Positions 9,570 to 16,944 of a stretch of 30,032 nucleotides of DNA are shown here, piece by piece. How positions within the stretch are numbered: position 1 is the first letter of the stretch; every line of letters starts with the position of its first letter. The notes under the pieces were generated by a model that saw only the letters and a list, made by a program, of their open reading frames with translations, made no database searches and was not told the origin of the DNA. A program made the position numbers and the translations under genes. The DNA lies in assembly GCF_934747485.1 (NCBI RefSeq), contig NZ_CAKVGN010000037.1:1-30032 (forward strand). Reading direction: 5' to 3'. Origin of the DNA: an uncultured Brachyspira sp. (GTDB lineage: Bacteria > Spirochaetota > Brachyspiria > Brachyspirales > Brachyspiraceae).

Positions 9570-11516
9570 TTATATGTCTAAAGCAGCATGATAGCCCCAA
9601 TAAACAGCATTTGTTATTGTTGCAACTTTTGCAGCATCACCAATCACCCTTACAAACGGAGCTGTGTCTCTTAATTTTTCAACAGTATCAGTGCAAGATT
9701 TTTGTCCTAAAGCACATATAACGCTAGTGCCTTCAACTAATACTTCTTTATTGTCTTTGTCAACGCATAATATTCCGTCTTTTCTTACTTCTATTCCTTT
9801 ACATCCAGTATGAACTGTAACATATTTATCAACTTCTTTTAAAAGTAAAGGTCTATGTCTTACATTAGCATCAGGAGCAAGTTCATCTCTCATCTCTACA
9901 AGATGTACTTTCTTGCCTTCCATTCCCAAATGTATAGCACATTCACAACCAGCTAAACCGCCTCCAAATACTACTACATTATCAGTTACTTTATCTTTTT
10001 CTTTATAATAGTTGTTTACTATTACAACATTATCACCATCTAAACCTTTTATAGGCGGAACTAAAGGAGTGGAACCTACAGCTATTATTAATGCATAAGG
10101 ATTTTCTTTTTCAACTAACTCTTTTGTAACTTCTGTGTTTGTACGAATTTCTACACCAGCTTTTTTAGCAAGCAATTCATAAGTGTGAGATAAATCATAC
10201 ATTTCTTTTTTGAAAGGAAGAGCCTGTTCGCTTTTTAATATACCGCCAATTTCTGCTTCTTTTTCGCATAATATAACTTTATGTCCTCTTCTTGCAGCAG
10301 TGTAAGCCGCATATAATCCTCCGGGACCAGCACCTGCAACCAAAACTTTTTTGCTTTCTCTAGCAGGCATAATCTCAACTCCGTCAAGCTCTCTTCCTAT
10401 TAAAGGATTAACAGTACATCTTCTTGTAGCAGTAGCAGCACGCTCAGCCATACAAGTAAAACATCTTAAACAATGTACAATCTCTTCATCTCTGTTTTCC
10501 ATTACTTTTCTAGGAAGTTCATGGTCAGCAAGCAAAGCACGAGCCATATAAACAACATCAGCCTTTCCAGAAGCAATAATCTCTTCCATTTGCTCAGGAC
10601 TATTTAAGCCGCCTATTGTAGATACAGGTACAGAAACATACTTTTTTATAGCTTCAGCTAAATAAACGTTGCATCCATGTGTCTTAAACATAGAAGGGTG
10701 AGTGTCTCCAAAACCTCTTTGATAAGTACCTGCAGAAACATGAAGCAAATCCACATAAGGAGATATCTGTTTAGCTATTTCTATTCCTTCATCTAAATCA
10801 TAACCGCCGTCAAATAATTCAGAACCGCTGAACCTAAACTCTATTGGGAATCTCTCTCCAACAGCTTTACGTACAGATGTTAATACTTCTATTGCTAAAC
10901 GGCATCTATTTTCTAAACTTCCGCCGTATTCATCTTTTCTTTTATTGAAATATGGAGAGAAAAATTGATTTAATAACCAGCCATGTCCGCCATGTATTAA
11001 AAGCATTTCAAAACCAGCTCTCTTAGCAAGACCAGCAACATTACCATAAGCATCAACTATGTCTTTAATCATTTCTTTTGTTAAAGATTTTACTTCCACA
11101 CCGTCAGGACGAACAGTGTCAGAAGGACCCCATTGAGCCATACTCTGTTTTTTGCTCTTGTCTGTCATATATGTTCCGGCATACATACCAGAGTGAGATA
11201 ATTCTAAACTTGCTATTGAACCATGTCTGCGTATAGCGTCAGCAGTATATCTAGCAGCAGCAAGAGAGTTTAATATTTTTGTATCTAAATGATAAGCATG
11301 AGAGCCGTCTGTTTCAGGATGCACCATACATTCGCTTACTGTAACAGCACCAGCACCGCCTCTTGCTCTTAATTCATAAAATGCAGTAGATTTAGGTCCT
11401 ATACAGCCATCATTAGTTATATCAGTTCCGCCCATTGGAGCTGAAAACATTCTATTTTGAAAAGTAACACCAGCTATTGTTATAGGTTTACATAGATTAG
11501 GATATTTATGTTTCAT
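9570..11516 (-). CDS. Fe-S flavoenzyme, old-yellow-enzyme/2-enoate reductase family
   Basis: This 648-residue protein has the three-part build of 2,4-dienoyl-CoA and 2-enoate reductases. An FMN TIM barrel (about 1-345) carries the active-site HGGH at 175-178 and the FFSPYFNKRKDEYGGS segment. A 4Fe-4S site follows with Cys349, 352, 355 and 367. Then come an FAD-type fold (GAGPGG, 395-400) and an NAD(P)H-binding fold (GGGLAG, 518-523). Such enzymes reduce activated C=C bonds of enoates, cinnamates or dienoyl-CoAs in anaerobes; the BaiCD and BaiH bile-acid enzymes share this layout. The ATG at 11516 has AAGGAG seven bases upstream. It lies 227 bases downstream of the transporter gene on the same strand, so co-regulation by the PadR protein is plausible. 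The substrate cannot be told from sequence. Confidence 0.85.
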   Translation of the reverse strand: MKHKYPNLCKPITIAGVTFQNRMFSAPMGGTDITNDGCIGPKSTAFYELRARGGAGAVTVSECMVHPETDGSHAYHLDTKILNSLAAARYTADAIRRHGSIASLELSHSGMYAGTYMTDKSKKQSMAQWGPSDTVRPDGVEVKSLTKEMIKDIVDAYGNVAGLAKRAGFEMLLIHGGHGWLLNQFFSPYFNKRKDEYGGSLENRCRLAIEVLTSVRKAVGERFPIEFRFSGSELFDGGYDLDEGIEIAKQISPYVDLLHVSAGTYQRGFGDTHPSMFKTHGCNVYLAEAIKKYVSVPVSTIGGLNSPEQMEEIIASGKADVVYMARALLADHELPRKVMENRDEEIVHCLRCFTCMAERAATATRRCTVNPLIGRELDGVEIMPARESKKVLVAGAGPGGLYAAYTAARRGHKVILCEKEAEIGGILKSEQALPFKKEMYDLSHTYELLAKKAGVEIRTNTEVTKELVEKENPYALIIAVGSTPLVPPIKGLDGDNVVIVNNYYKEKDKVTDNVVVFGGGLAGCECAIHLGMEGKKVHLVEMRDELAPDANVRHRPLLLKEVDKYVTVHTGCKGIEVRKDGILCVDKDNKEVLVEGTSVICALGQKSCTDTVEKLRDTAPFVRVIGDAAKVATITNAVYWGYHAALDI

Positions 11517-11591
11517 ATTTTATCTCCTTACATTTTTTATTTTTGTATTAAAAGTTTTGTCAAAAACAATTTTTAAATTTTAGTTATTTAC

Positions 11592-11690
11592 GGGGACTAG
11601 CCCCCTGCGAAGCGTGCCCTTAGGGTACGAACCCCCAGTTCTTTTATTGGTATAAAAGAACCTTATATCCTTCGGATACGCTTCGCGAAG
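11592..11690. repeat. GC-rich intergenic repeat module (copy B) with nested hairpins
   Basis: This stretch shares a 21-base block (11607-11627) with copy A at 3138-3158, with two mismatches. It also folds on itself: GGGG-ACTAG-CCCC at 11592-11604, GTTCTTTTA / TAAAAGAAC at 11638-11661, and GCGAAGCGT (11607) against ACGCTTCGC (11678-11686). It lies between the transporter and reductase genes, both on the - strand, and may act as a processing site or partial terminator. Confidence 0.6.
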
Positions 11691-11743
11691 AACTAAATTT
11701 TTGATACTATATTAAGCTAAATTAAAATATAATTATTTATTAA

Positions 11744-12991
11744 TTAAGAATTTGCTCTCTTCTCTCTTTTGTCTAAAATTGAATATATTATTGTTAATAC
11801 TATTCCAAAAATATTCAAAGCACATGCTACCAAAAATGCATTCTGATAAGTGCCATATTGACGATACATGCTTCCCATAACAGTTGGTCCAAAATATCCA
11901 GCTATAGCAACACCAATAAACATGATTCCGTAATTAACACTGTTGTTTAATGTTCCAAATTTTGAAGCTGTAAATCCGGGGAAAACTCCCATAAATGAAC
12001 CAAAACAAAGTCCTACTATTGATATGCCAACATAGAATATCACATTAGTGCCTTCTCCTGATTTGTAAAGGCATAATAAACCTATTGCACCAAGTATGCA
12101 TGAAAAAGCTAATGTTAATATTCTTCCAATTTTATCTGAAGAGTATCCTGCTATAATTCTTCCAAATACATTAAATAATGCAAGAACTGAAACAGCAGTA
12201 CTCGCAGCAATAGCACTCATACCAACCAAATTTCTTGCAACTGCTGAAGCCTGAGAAGTAATCATCATTCCTGTAAAAGCTCCGCAAGTAAATAGAAGTA
12301 TCATTACATAGAAAGCAGGAGTTTTAAGCATTCCTTTCCAATCTTTATTTACAGGAGCAGCATTTGATTTTTTCTTTTCCGGAGGAGTCCAGCCATCTGG
12401 CACGAAGTTTGGAGGACATTTCTCTATAGTAAAAGAACAAAATGCAAGTATAATACAAAAAGCTACACCTACAATTTTGAAAGCAGTAGGAGCATCAAAT
12501 TTATTAACTATTGTAGTAACTATAGGAGGAAGTGCTACAGAACCAAAACCATATACTGCAGTGATAATACCGCCTACTAATCCGCTTTTATCTGGGAAAA
12601 ATTTTATGCAGCTGCTTATTGCTGTACCATATGCCATGCCTAATCCAAGCCCGCCTATTAAAGCATAAGACACAATTAAAAATCCTACACTTGTAGCAAA
12701 ACCAGAAAGAAGCATTCCTACTCCCCACATCATACCGCCTACAAATAAAACTTTTTTAGGTCCAAACTTATCATTAACCCAACCGCCGCTTATCATTGTG
12801 ATAGGTCCAACGCTATTAGCTATTGTATATACTATAGCCAAATCTGCAGAAGTTAATGTTCTTCCCAATATGCCGGATAAATACTCCGCCATAGGTGCGG
12901 CAAATACACTCCAAGTATAAATAGAGCCTAAACATAGATTGACTAAACATACAACAAAAAGTATAAACCACCTCTTTTTTGTGTAATTCAT
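11744..12991 (-). CDS. MFS transporter of the oxalate/formate antiporter (OFA) type
   Basis: This 415-residue protein has about 12 membrane segments. It shows OFA-family traits: an N-terminal CLGSIYTWSVFAAP segment, the loop GGWVNDKFGPKKVL (MFS motif A) after helix 2, and YALIGGLGLGMAYGTA in helix 4. OFA members exchange small organic anions such as oxalate and formate or other monocarboxylates; the substrate here is open. The start at 12991 has AGGAG seven bases upstream. An ATG 18 bases earlier (13007-13009) would place that AGGAG inside the coding region and is less likely. The gene is divergent from the PadR regulator, and its promoter overlaps a PadR-type operator. With the reductase downstream it suggests uptake of an unsaturated acid followed by its reduction. 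Confidence 0.87.
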   Translation of the reverse strand: MNYTKKRWFILFVVCLVNLCLGSIYTWSVFAAPMAEYLSGILGRTLTSADLAIVYTIANSVGPITMISGGWVNDKFGPKKVLFVGGMMWGVGMLLSGFATSVGFLIVSYALIGGLGLGMAYGTAISSCIKFFPDKSGLVGGIITAVYGFGSVALPPIVTTIVNKFDAPTAFKIVGVAFCIILAFCSFTIEKCPPNFVPDGWTPPEKKKSNAAPVNKDWKGMLKTPAFYVMILLFTCGAFTGMMITSQASAVARNLVGMSAIAASTAVSVLALFNVFGRIIAGYSSDKIGRILTLAFSCILGAIGLLCLYKSGEGTNVIFYVGISIVGLCFGSFMGVFPGFTASKFGTLNNSVNYGIMFIGVAIAGYFGPTVMGSMYRQYGTYQNAFLVACALNIFGIVLTIIYSILDKREKRANS

Positions 12992-13089
12992 AAATATACT
13001 CCTATACATTATTTTTTATATGAAAAACATTTATAAAATGTTATTCTCATGCTCTTTATAGTAAAATATTAATATTTTAATGTGTATGT

Positions 13090-13118
13090 ATGATAATATA
13101 TATATTTAAACATGTCAA
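13090..13118 (-). promoter_or_regulatory. Promoter of the OFA transporter gene
   Basis: Reading the - strand, TTGACA (13118-13113) and TATCAT (13095-13090) are separated by exactly 17 bases. The -35 box lies inside the PadR-type operator, so bound repressor should block this promoter. Confidence 0.7.
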
Positions 13119-13132
13119 TATATACATATTGA
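13112..13132. promoter_or_regulatory. PadR-type operator between divergent genes
   Basis: ATGT (13112-13115), eight bases, then ACAT (13124-13127) matches the ATGT-N8-ACAT pattern known for PadR-family repressors. It overlaps a second dyad, TCAATAT-N4-ATATTGA (13115-13132). A PadR gene starts 100 bases away. Confidence 0.65.
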
Positions 13133-13171
13133 TTTTTATATGTATTTTACTATAGATTTTAATTTTAATAG

Positions 13172-13180
13172 TGTTATAAT
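13172..13180 (+). promoter_or_regulatory. Extended -10 box of the padR-type gene
   Basis: TGTTATAAT is a consensus extended -10, 36 bases before the ATG at 13216. No strong -35 is seen. Confidence 0.5.
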
Positions 13181-13215
13181 AGGAATGCTAAAAATAATAA
13201 TTGGAGCAGTTTTTT

Positions 13216-13752
13216 ATGGGAGTGCTAAAATACGCTATATTGGGGCTTTTAAATAAAAAAAGTATGACAGGATATGATATTACAAAAGAATTTGAAGAGG
13301 CTTTGTGTGAATTTTGGAGTGCAAAGCATAGTCAAATATATCCGGAATTAAAAACTCTTCATGAACAGAGCATGGTGGAATATAAAATAGAGATATCCGG
13401 TACTGTTCTTGAAAAAAAGTTGTATTCAATAACAGAACTTGGTAAAAAAGACTTTATGAAATGGCTTGAATCAAAAAAAGATATTCCTCCTACTTTTAAA
13501 GACGAGTTTAGGCTGCAGCTGTTTTTTTCAGATTTTTTATCAGAAAAGAATAGGGAAGAATTAATTGTTAATCATCTTAATCAGCATAGAGATAGGTTAG
13601 AACATTTGAGAAATAATCAAAAGAAATTTGACTCTATTCCAGAAAAAAATACTAATGCTTTTAGCGATTATTTAGTATTAATGGGGGCTATTATGCGTGA
13701 AGAGAATACTTGCAGATGGCTTGAGAAATGTTTGGAGTTATGCGGTAAATAG
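13216..13752 (+). CDS. PadR-family transcriptional regulator
   Basis: This 178-residue protein opens with the PadR winged-helix pattern: YAILGLLNKKSMTGYDI, then FWSAKHSQIYPELKTLHEQ in the recognition-helix region, then the wing YSITELGKKDF. The C-terminal half (about 90-178) is helical, as in the longer PadR subfamily that dimerises through it. PadR proteins are mostly repressors released by phenolic acids or other small molecules. The ATG at 13216 has GGAG nine bases upstream; a TTG at 13201 in the same frame overlaps that site and is rejected. The gene is divergent from the OFA transporter, and the shared spacer holds an ATGT-N8-ACAT operator, so it probably controls the transporter and perhaps the reductase. 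The inducer is not known. Confidence 0.88.
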   Translation: MGVLKYAILGLLNKKSMTGYDITKEFEEALCEFWSAKHSQIYPELKTLHEQSMVEYKIEISGTVLEKKLYSITELGKKDFMKWLESKKDIPPTFKDEFRLQLFFSDFLSEKNREELIVNHLNQHRDRLEHLRNNQKKFDSIPEKNTNAFSDYLVLMGAIMREENTCRWLEKCLELCGK

Positions 13753-13881
13753 AATTTTATCATAAAAAATTATTAATACAAAAATACTATAATTTATTTA
13801 CTATACAATAAAAAGTGCTTTACATATTGCAAATAATGCCGAGTAATATAATATAGAATATAAAAAAAATTAAGAAAGAAT

Positions 13882-15282
13882 ATGACAGTTTATATTATAG
13901 TATTTATTGTAGTATTTTGTATATTACTTTTTATTGCAAGTAAAATACTTCCAAAATTGTATTCAAAATATATCCAGTCTGATATGGATAGAGTAAATAA
14001 TTTTATAGCAGCAGAAAAGTATGATTTGGCAATAAAAAAATTAAGAGATATACAATCAAAATCACATAATAAATCTTCTAAAATGTATAAAATTATAGGA
14101 GATTGTTATTATAAAATGGGTGAATATCCTTTTGCAATAGTTGAATATAGACATGCAATAGATACAGGAGATGATGCACCGGAAACAGTAATATCTTTAG
14201 GTAAATCTTTAAATGCTATAGGAAGAAAAGAAGAATCATTAGCACAGTTTTTATCTTTATTAAAATTGGGCGGAGAGTATAAAGTTAATGTTTCTATAGA
14301 AATAGGTAAGATATACTATGATAATGGTCAATATAATACAGCTTTTCAATTTTTTGAGAATGCTTTAGAGAATGATTCTACAAATAAAGAGGCATTAAAA
14401 TATAAGGCGTATTGTTATGTTAGTGCGGGCAATTATAATGAAGCTATAGTTATAATGAATGGTATTATTAATAAATATCCTAATGACCCTGCTTTGAATT
14501 ATAATTTGGGACGTGCTTATAAAGGTAAATCAGACTCTAAAAATGCTATTAAACATTATAAAATATCTAGCAAAGACAGAGAGTATGCTATTAAATCTTT
14601 GTATGAAATAGCTTTATGTTATATAGAATTAAATAATATAGAGTTTGCTATTAAATATTTGGAAATGGCTATTGCTTATGACGGTATTGATAGAGAGTTG
14701 AATTTAGCTATATTATATCAATTATCTGAATGCTACAGCAGAATGGAAAATATTAATAAGGCTATAGAGTATTTAGAAAATATAATTATAATAAATCCAA
14801 ATTATAAAGATGCTGAGAAAAAATTGGCTGAATATAAAGAGTCAAGATATAGTGATAATATTAAGAGCTTCTTTAAACTTGATGAAAATGAATTTGCTGA
14901 TTTGGCATTAAAAATAGTAGCTACTATGAATTTAATTCCATATTCATTGAAAACTACAGATAAAAAATATGTTATAATTTTTGCTAAAGACGGAAAGAGT
15001 GTGCATTCTACCAAAAAGATAGTATTTTTTAGAATGTCATATAGTCCTATATTTAATGAAGAGCTTATACAGTTATATGATTATGCAGTTAATGCTAATG
15101 TGGTTAATTCTGTGCTTGTAACTTGTGCTATGGCTACTCCTGATGCTATAAGATATGCTGCTATGTCAAGAATTGATATAGTGGGTATTAAACGCTTAGA
15201 AAGTTTAGTAGAAAAGTCTACATTTACAAGTGTTCCTGTTGGTGTTACTAGGGCTGAAGAAAAATTAGACTGGATTGTATAA
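13882..15282 (+). CDS. Membrane-anchored TPR protein with degenerate Mrr-like domain
   Basis: This 466-residue protein starts with one membrane segment (residues 1-20, VYIIVFIVVFCILLF) and has no signal-peptidase site, so it is probably anchored by its N-terminus. Residues about 40-315 form a run of TPR-like repeats (for example YKIIGDCYYKMGEYPFAIVE and LNYNLGRAYKGKSDSKNAIK). Residues about 335-455 resemble the Mrr/restriction-endonuclease fold, with the late LVTCAMATPDAIRYAA and GIKRLESL pieces in the expected places. The usual catalytic Q/E-x-K is replaced by F-F-R, so nuclease activity is unlikely. The rlmE gene follows after 12 bases and is probably cotranscribed. The TPR part is firm; the Mrr resemblance is my own reading by eye. 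Confidence 0.72.
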   Translation: MTVYIIVFIVVFCILLFIASKILPKLYSKYIQSDMDRVNNFIAAEKYDLAIKKLRDIQSKSHNKSSKMYKIIGDCYYKMGEYPFAIVEYRHAIDTGDDAPETVISLGKSLNAIGRKEESLAQFLSLLKLGGEYKVNVSIEIGKIYYDNGQYNTAFQFFENALENDSTNKEALKYKAYCYVSAGNYNEAIVIMNGIINKYPNDPALNYNLGRAYKGKSDSKNAIKHYKISSKDREYAIKSLYEIALCYIELNNIEFAIKYLEMAIAYDGIDRELNLAILYQLSECYSRMENINKAIEYLENIIIINPNYKDAEKKLAEYKESRYSDNIKSFFKLDENEFADLALKIVATMNLIPYSLKTTDKKYVIIFAKDGKSVHSTKKIVFFRMSYSPIFNEELIQLYDYAVNANVVNSVLVTCAMATPDAIRYAAMSRIDIVGIKRLESLVEKSTFTSVPVGVTRAEEKLDWIV

Positions 15283-15294
15283 ATTTTTTGTCTT

Positions 15295-15876
15295 ATGAAA
15301 AAAGTTCAAGATTTTTATTTTAAAAAAGCTAAAGAAGAAAATTATAAAGCGAGAAGTGTATTTAAATTAGAAGAGGCACAAAATAAATTTAAGTTTATTA
15401 AATCGTCTGATAATGTTCTTGATGTGGGCTGTTCTCCGGGTTCTTTTAGTCAATATATGCTTAATAAGATTATTAAAACAGGTTCTGTTGTGGGGGTTGA
15501 CATACTTCCTAATAATTTTTCTCATCAGAGATTTAAATTTATTCTTGGCGATATAAAAGAAATGGACGCTTCCACTTTTGACAATATAGAGTTTGATGTT
15601 GTTGTTAGCGATGCTATGCCCAATACTACTTCAGACAGAGAAACTAATCATTTGCGTTCTATAGGTTTGTGTGAGAAAATATTTTATTTGGCAAAAGATG
15701 TATTAAAAGACAATGGGAATTTTTTTATAAAGGTTTTTGACGGAAAAGATTTGCCGAATTTTAAAAAAGAGCTTAATGATTATTTTGACTCTGTAACAGT
15801 GTTTAAGCCGAAAAGTTCAAGAGATGAAAGCAGAGAAGTGTTTTTATTTGCCAAAGGATTTAAAAAGAATAATTAA
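15295..15876 (+). CDS. rlmE: 23S rRNA 2'-O-ribose methyltransferase RlmE (FtsJ/RrmJ)
   Basis: This 193-residue protein matches RlmE, which methylates the 2'-OH of U2552 (E. coli numbering) in the A-loop of 23S rRNA late in 50S assembly. The catalytic K-D-K-E tetrad is visible: Lys24 (SVFKLEE), Asp106 (VVSDAMPN), Lys146 (FFIKVFDG) and Glu181 (SREVFLFA). The SAM motif is VLDVGCSPGSFSQY, residues 41-54. It is a little shorter than the E. coli enzyme (about 209). The start codon lies 12 bases after the TPR gene, and no good Shine-Dalgarno sequence precedes it, so translation may be coupled to the upstream gene. A convergent hairpin follows. Confidence 0.93.
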   Translation: MKKVQDFYFKKAKEENYKARSVFKLEEAQNKFKFIKSSDNVLDVGCSPGSFSQYMLNKIIKTGSVVGVDILPNNFSHQRFKFILGDIKEMDASTFDNIEFDVVVSDAMPNTTSDRETNHLRSIGLCEKIFYLAKDVLKDNGNFFIKVFDGKDLPNFKKELNDYFDSVTVFKPKSSRDESREVFLFAKGFKKNN

Positions 15877-15877
15877 A

Positions 15878-15900
15878 AGGGCAAGTATAAAACCTGCCCT
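15878..15900. terminator. Hairpin between convergent rlmE and flavodoxin genes
   Basis: AGGGCA (15878-15883) pairs with TGCCCT (15895-15900). On the - strand the stem is followed by a T-rich stretch (TTTAATTATTCTTTTT), so it mainly suits the flavodoxin gene, but it could serve both. Confidence 0.6.
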
Positions 15901-15913
15901 CTTGCAAAAATTA

Positions 15914-16429
15914 TTATAAAGATTTAACTATGTCTTTAAGTTTATTTAAATCTTCAGCATTAGGGTGCCCCATAGCATTTGAATGATTAGCTAATTTTCC
16001 TTCTATTACTTTTTTCTCATCATCACTAGCCGCTTTAGCTAACATATTTTCAAGATTTTTTTTCTGTCCTTCAATCCACTGACCCTGACAAGCATAAGTG
16101 CCAATTATTGTATTAGAAGAATCTATAAATGTTTTAGCAGGATTAAGCATTTTATCATAATAAGCCTGATTATCTCCATAACCAACAGTCATAAATAAAA
16201 ATACTTTTTTGTTTTTTAATGTTTCCATAAACTTACCAGCAGCCTCATCGCAAGTTCCCTTATAGCTTCCAGCACCAACAAATACTATATCAGAATCATT
16301 AACTTTAGCATTGTCTGCTTCATTTACTTTAACGCATTGTAAGCATTCTCCATTAGCAGCTTCTTTTATAGCAAGAGCTAATTTTTCTGTATTTCCGCTC
16401 TTACTTGTATAAACTATTGAGTATTTCAT
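15914..16429 (-). CDS. Flavodoxin-family protein
   Basis: This 171-residue protein has the flavodoxin FMN-phosphate loop TSKSGNT at residues 8-14, a second loop GAGSYKGTCD near 52-61, and FMTVGYGDNQAYY near 80-92. Flavodoxins carry one or two electrons at low potential, in place of ferredoxin, or act as small FMN reductases. About 25 charged residues around 125-150 (KAASDDEKKVIEGK) extend beyond short-chain flavodoxins. The ATG at 16429 has AAAGGAG eight bases upstream. It stands alone on the - strand, back to back with the arsR gene. Its redox partner is not evident; it might serve one of the flavoenzymes in the window, but nothing in the sequence shows that. Confidence 0.85.
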   Translation of the reverse strand: MKYSIVYTSKSGNTEKLALAIKEAANGECLQCVKVNEADNAKVNDSDIVFVGAGSYKGTCDEAAGKFMETLKNKKVFLFMTVGYGDNQAYYDKMLNPAKTFIDSSNTIIGTYACQGQWIEGQKKNLENMLAKAASDDEKKVIEGKLANHSNAMGHPNAEDLNKLKDIVKSL

Positions 16430-16462
16430 TTTACAATCTCCTTTAAATGTTAGATTAATATA

Positions 16463-16490
16463 ATAATATATTATTTCAATATTTTTGCAA
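16463..16490 (-). promoter_or_regulatory. Possible promoter of the flavodoxin gene
   Basis: On the - strand TTGCAA and TATTAT are 16 bases apart, about 35 bases before the start codon. The region is AT-rich, so chance matches are possible. Confidence 0.35.
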
Positions 16491-16529
16491 GTATGAAGTT
16501 TTTTTGAAAATATCTATTAAAAAAACATA

Positions 16530-16582
16530 TTGACAAATTTCGATATGTTTGTTATAATACATATCGATAAAGTTCGATATGT
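16530..16582 (+). promoter_or_regulatory. ArsR-controlled promoter with three half-sites
   Basis: TTGACA (16530-16535) and TATAAT (16553-16558) are 17 bases apart, a full-consensus promoter. The half-site TTCGATATGT occurs at 16539-16548 and 16573-16582, and its inverted form ACATATCGAT at 16559-16568 (9 of 10 bases). The first pair flanks the -10 box; the second pair lies just after it. Regulator binding would cover the polymerase site, which is typical autorepression by ArsR-family proteins. Confidence 0.85.
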
Positions 16583-16595
16583 TGTAGGAGGTTTA

Positions 16596-16916
16596 ATGAA
16601 AAATTATAAAAAAGATGCTTGCGTGTTTAAAGCTTTTTGTGATGAGAATAGACTTCAAATATTAGAAATGTTAAAAGAAGGTGAGATATGTGCTTGTAAA
16701 ATTTTAGAAAAATTAAATATAGTTCAGTCAACATTATCTCATCATATGAAAATACTTTTAGATGCAAAAATAGTAAACGCAAGAAAAGAAGGCAAATGGA
16801 CTCATTATAGTATAAATAAACAAGGCTTTGAAGAGGCAAAAAAGATTCTTAACTCCTATGGAGAATATGGAGATAAAGCAAAAACTAATAAAACAATAAA
16901 ATGCAAGTGCGATTAA
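16596..16916 (+). CDS. arsR: ArsR-family arsenic-responsive repressor
   Basis: This 106-residue winged-helix protein matches ArsR/SmtB repressors: LKEGEICACKILEKL then STLSHHMKILLDAKIV (recognition helix) and RKEGKWTHYSIN (wing). The Cys32-x-Cys34 pair falls where classical ArsR has ELCVCDL, the As(III)/Sb(III)-binding site; Cys9, Cys15, Cys103 and Cys105 are further thiols. It should release DNA when arsenite binds. The ATG at 16596 has AGGAGG four bases upstream. A frame-open upstream extension to 16530 would start within the promoter and is rejected. It is the first gene of arsR - ACR3 - ArsP-like permease, 28 bases before the pump gene. Confidence 0.92.
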   Translation: MKNYKKDACVFKAFCDENRLQILEMLKEGEICACKILEKLNIVQSTLSHHMKILLDAKIVNARKEGKWTHYSINKQGFEEAKKILNSYGEYGDKAKTNKTIKCKCD

Positions 16917-16944
16917 TATAATAATGTTTAGAGGCATTAAGATT

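Noticed and set aside
9570..11516. Naming the flavoenzyme as a bile-acid enzyme (BaiCD/BaiH)
   Set aside because: The domain layout is shared by many enoate reductases, and no other bai genes are present.
9570..16429. Reading the old-yellow-enzyme and flavodoxin genes as a bilirubin-reductase (BilR/BilS) pair
   Set aside because: They are 4.4 kb apart, in separate transcription units, and no diagnostic residues were seen.
16530..16595. 22-residue N-terminal extension of ArsR
   Set aside because: It would be encoded by the promoter and operator themselves, while the ATG at 16596 has AGGAGG in front.
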